Assembly (NCBI GenBank): GCA_003541445.1
Contig: DPMO01000113.1
Location: 1-6,095, forward strand
Origin: Clostridiales bacterium
Lineage (GTDB): Bacteria; Bacillota; Sulfobacillia; UBA995; UBA9673
Direction of reading: 5' to 3'
Length of the DNA stretch: 6,095 nucleotides
The notes beneath the pieces were generated by a model, which saw only the letters and a list, made by a program, of their open reading frames with translations, was not told the DNA's origin and made no database searches. The first letter of the stretch is position 1; every line of letters starts with the position of its first letter. The position numbers and the translations under genes are program-made. Positions 4,777-6,095 of this stretch are shown here, in pieces.

Positions 4777-6095
4777 GCCGGGACCTCCTCCACGATGAAG
4801 GCCTCGATCACGTCCCCCACCTTCACGTCCTGGAAGTCCTCCAGACCGATGCCGCAGTCGAAGCCGGCCGAGATCTCGCGCTGGTCCTCCTTGAAGTGCT
4901 TCAGGGATGCTATCTTGCCCTCGTAGACGATCTTCCCGTCGCGGACGACCCTGACCTGGCTCTTCCTCGTGATCTTCCCGTCGGTCACGTGGCAGCCGGC
5001 CACGATTCCGACCTTGGGGATCCGGAAGAGCTCGCGGACCTCCGCGTGACCCAGGACCGTCTCCTTGAACTGCGGCGCCCGCAGTCCCTTCACGGCAGCC
5101 TTGATGTCGTTTATGGCGTCATAGATGACCCGGTAGGTCCGTATCTCCACGTTCTCCCGTTCCGCCGCCTGCCTGGCGCCGGCGTCCGGGGTGACGTTGA
5201 AGGCGATGATCATGGCTTCAGAGGCGGAAGCGAGCATGACGTCTGTCTCGGTCACGCCGCCCACCCCCGCGTGGATGACCTCGATTCCGACTTCAGGCTC
5301 CTCGAGCTTCCGCAGTGACTGCTTCACGGCCTCGAGCGATCCCTGGACATCGGCCTTGAGGACCAGGTTCAGCTGCCTTCTCTTGCCCTGTCGAACCTGG
5401 TCGAGAAGGTCGGACAGGGTCACCGTCGCCCGGGCGCCGAGCTCCTGTTCGCGACGACGCTCGTCGCGGTGGGCGGCGATCTCGCGGGCCATCTTCTCGT
5501 CGGCCAGGACCTCCAGGAGGTCGCCGGCCTCCGGCAGGTCGTCAAGACCCACGACCTCGACCGGTGTCGAGGGCCCGGCCTCCCGGAGGCGCTGCCCCTT
5601 GTCCCCGACCATGGCCCGCACCCGACCGGAACAGGACCCCACGACGAACGGGTCGCCTATCCTCAAGGTGCCCGTCTGGACCAGAACGGAGGCCACGGGA
5701 CCCAGACCCTTGTCCAGCCGGGTCTCGATGACCGTCCCGCGCGCACGGCGGTTCGGGTTGGCCTTCAGGTCGGACATCTCCGCCACGAGCAGAATCATCT
5801 CCAGGAGGTCGTCTATCCCGGTGCCTTCCTTGGCCGACACCGGTACGACGATGGTGTCTCCCCCCCACTCCTCAGGGGTCAGCCCGTGCTCAGAGAGCTG
5901 CTTCTTGACCCGGTCGGGCAGAGCGTTCGGCTTGTCTATCTTGTTCAGGGCCACGATTATGGGGACCTTGGCCGCCCGGGCGTGGTTGATGGCCTCCACG
6001 GTCTGGGGCATGACCCCGTCATCGGCGGCCACGACGAGGACGGCGATGTCGGTGACCCGTGCTCCGCGGGCCCGCATGGCCGTGAAGGCCTCGTG
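4773..6095 (-). CDS. infB: Translation initiation factor IF-2, C-terminal part, cut by window edge
   Basis: IF2 is the GTPase that brings initiator fMet-tRNA to the 30S subunit and promotes joining of the 50S. The window holds the last 440 codons; the frame is open at the edge and begins inside the G3 region ([12 protein letters not shown]). The G4 motif NKID (51-54) and G5 SAK (87-89) follow, then domain II ([23 protein letters not shown]), domain III ([37 protein letters not shown]) and the fMet-tRNA-binding domain IV/C2 ([42 protein letters not shown]). Two residues in that last segment differ from the usual K-R-F/Y and E-C-G pattern: His400 replaces Arg and Asp413 replaces Glu. The P-loop, G2 and the N-terminal domains are outside the window. 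The stop overlaps the ylxP start by four nt. Confidence 0.98.
   Translation of the reverse strand, partial: HEAFTAMRARGARVTDIAVLVVAADDGVMPQTVEAINHARAAKVPIIVALNKIDKPNALPDRVKKQLSEHGLTPEEWGGDTIVVPVSAKEGTGIDDLLEMILLVAEMSDLKANPNRRARGTVIETRLDKGLGPVASVLVQTGTLRIGDPFVVGSCSGRVRAMVGDKGQRLREAGPSTPVEVVGLDDLPEAGDLLEVLADEKMAREIAAHRDERRREQELGARATVTLSDLLDQVRQGKRRQLNLVLKADVQGSLEAVKQSLRKLEEPEVGIEVIHAGVGGVTETDVMLASASEAMIIAFNVTPDAGARQAAERENVEIRTYRVIYDAINDIKAAVKGLRAPQFKETVLGHAEVRELFRIPKVGIVAGCHVTDGKITRKSQVRVVRDGKIVYEGKIASLKHFKEDQREISAGFDCGIGLEDFQDVKVGDVIEAFIVEEVPA
4784..4791 (-). promoter_or_regulatory. Shine-Dalgarno of ylxP (GGAGGAGG)
   Basis: GGAGGAGG on the minus strand, seven nt before TTG 4776-4774, made by the VEE codons near the end of infB. 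It is the strongest internal ribosome-binding site here and fixes the TTG start. Confidence 0.65.

Noticed and set aside
1..6095. Novel defence system, mobile element, CRISPR array or gene-transfer signature
   Set aside because: All genes belong to the conserved nusA-infB-type cluster, no direct repeats, integrase or transposase are present, and composition looks uniform throughout.

Overview
The window is one continuous block of bacterial translation and RNA-metabolism genes, all on the minus strand. In transcription order (from the high-coordinate end) they are infB (3' two-fifths to half, cut by the window edge), ylxP/DUF503, rbfA, nrnA, truB, ribF, rpsO and pnp (5' end, cut by the window edge). 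This is the downstream half of the nusA-infB cluster. The infB-ylxP-rbfA-nrnA-truB-ribF-rpsO-pnp order, with a DHH-family nrnA between rbfA and truB, is typical of Bacillota and relatives. The DNA is very GC-rich (about two thirds by eye), so a high-GC, probably deep-branching Bacillota-like lineage is the best guess. Species or genus cannot be named from this.

Layout: infB 4773-6095, ylxP 4495-4776, a 50-nt gap, rbfA 4034-4444, nrnA 2958-4037, truB 1906-2961, ribF 800-1909, a gap of about 90 nt carrying a possible promoter and structured leader, rpsO 442-708, a 46-nt gap, and pnp 1-395. The plus strand holds only shadow frames. There is no mobile element, tRNA, rRNA or CRISPR array, and no convincing intrinsic terminator.

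The genes form a coherent programme. IF2 starts translation, RbfA matures the 30S subunit, TruB makes tRNA pseudouridine-55, S15 is a primary 16S-binding protein, PNPase and NrnA degrade RNA and its short end products, RibF makes FMN and FAD, and YlxP is an uncharacterised companion.

The main observation is about starts. Four consecutive overlapping junctions (infB/ylxP, rbfA/nrnA, nrnA/truB, truB/ribF) all read TTGA, a TTG start overlapping a TGA stop, each with a purine-rich Shine-Dalgarno 6-9 nt upstream. rpsO is also best started at a TTG. This moves the truB, ribF and rpsO starts inward from the longest open frames. The IF2 encoded here also departs from consensus at two positions of its initiator-tRNA-binding domain. 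No undescribed biological system was found; the window is conserved housekeeping DNA with some unusual details.
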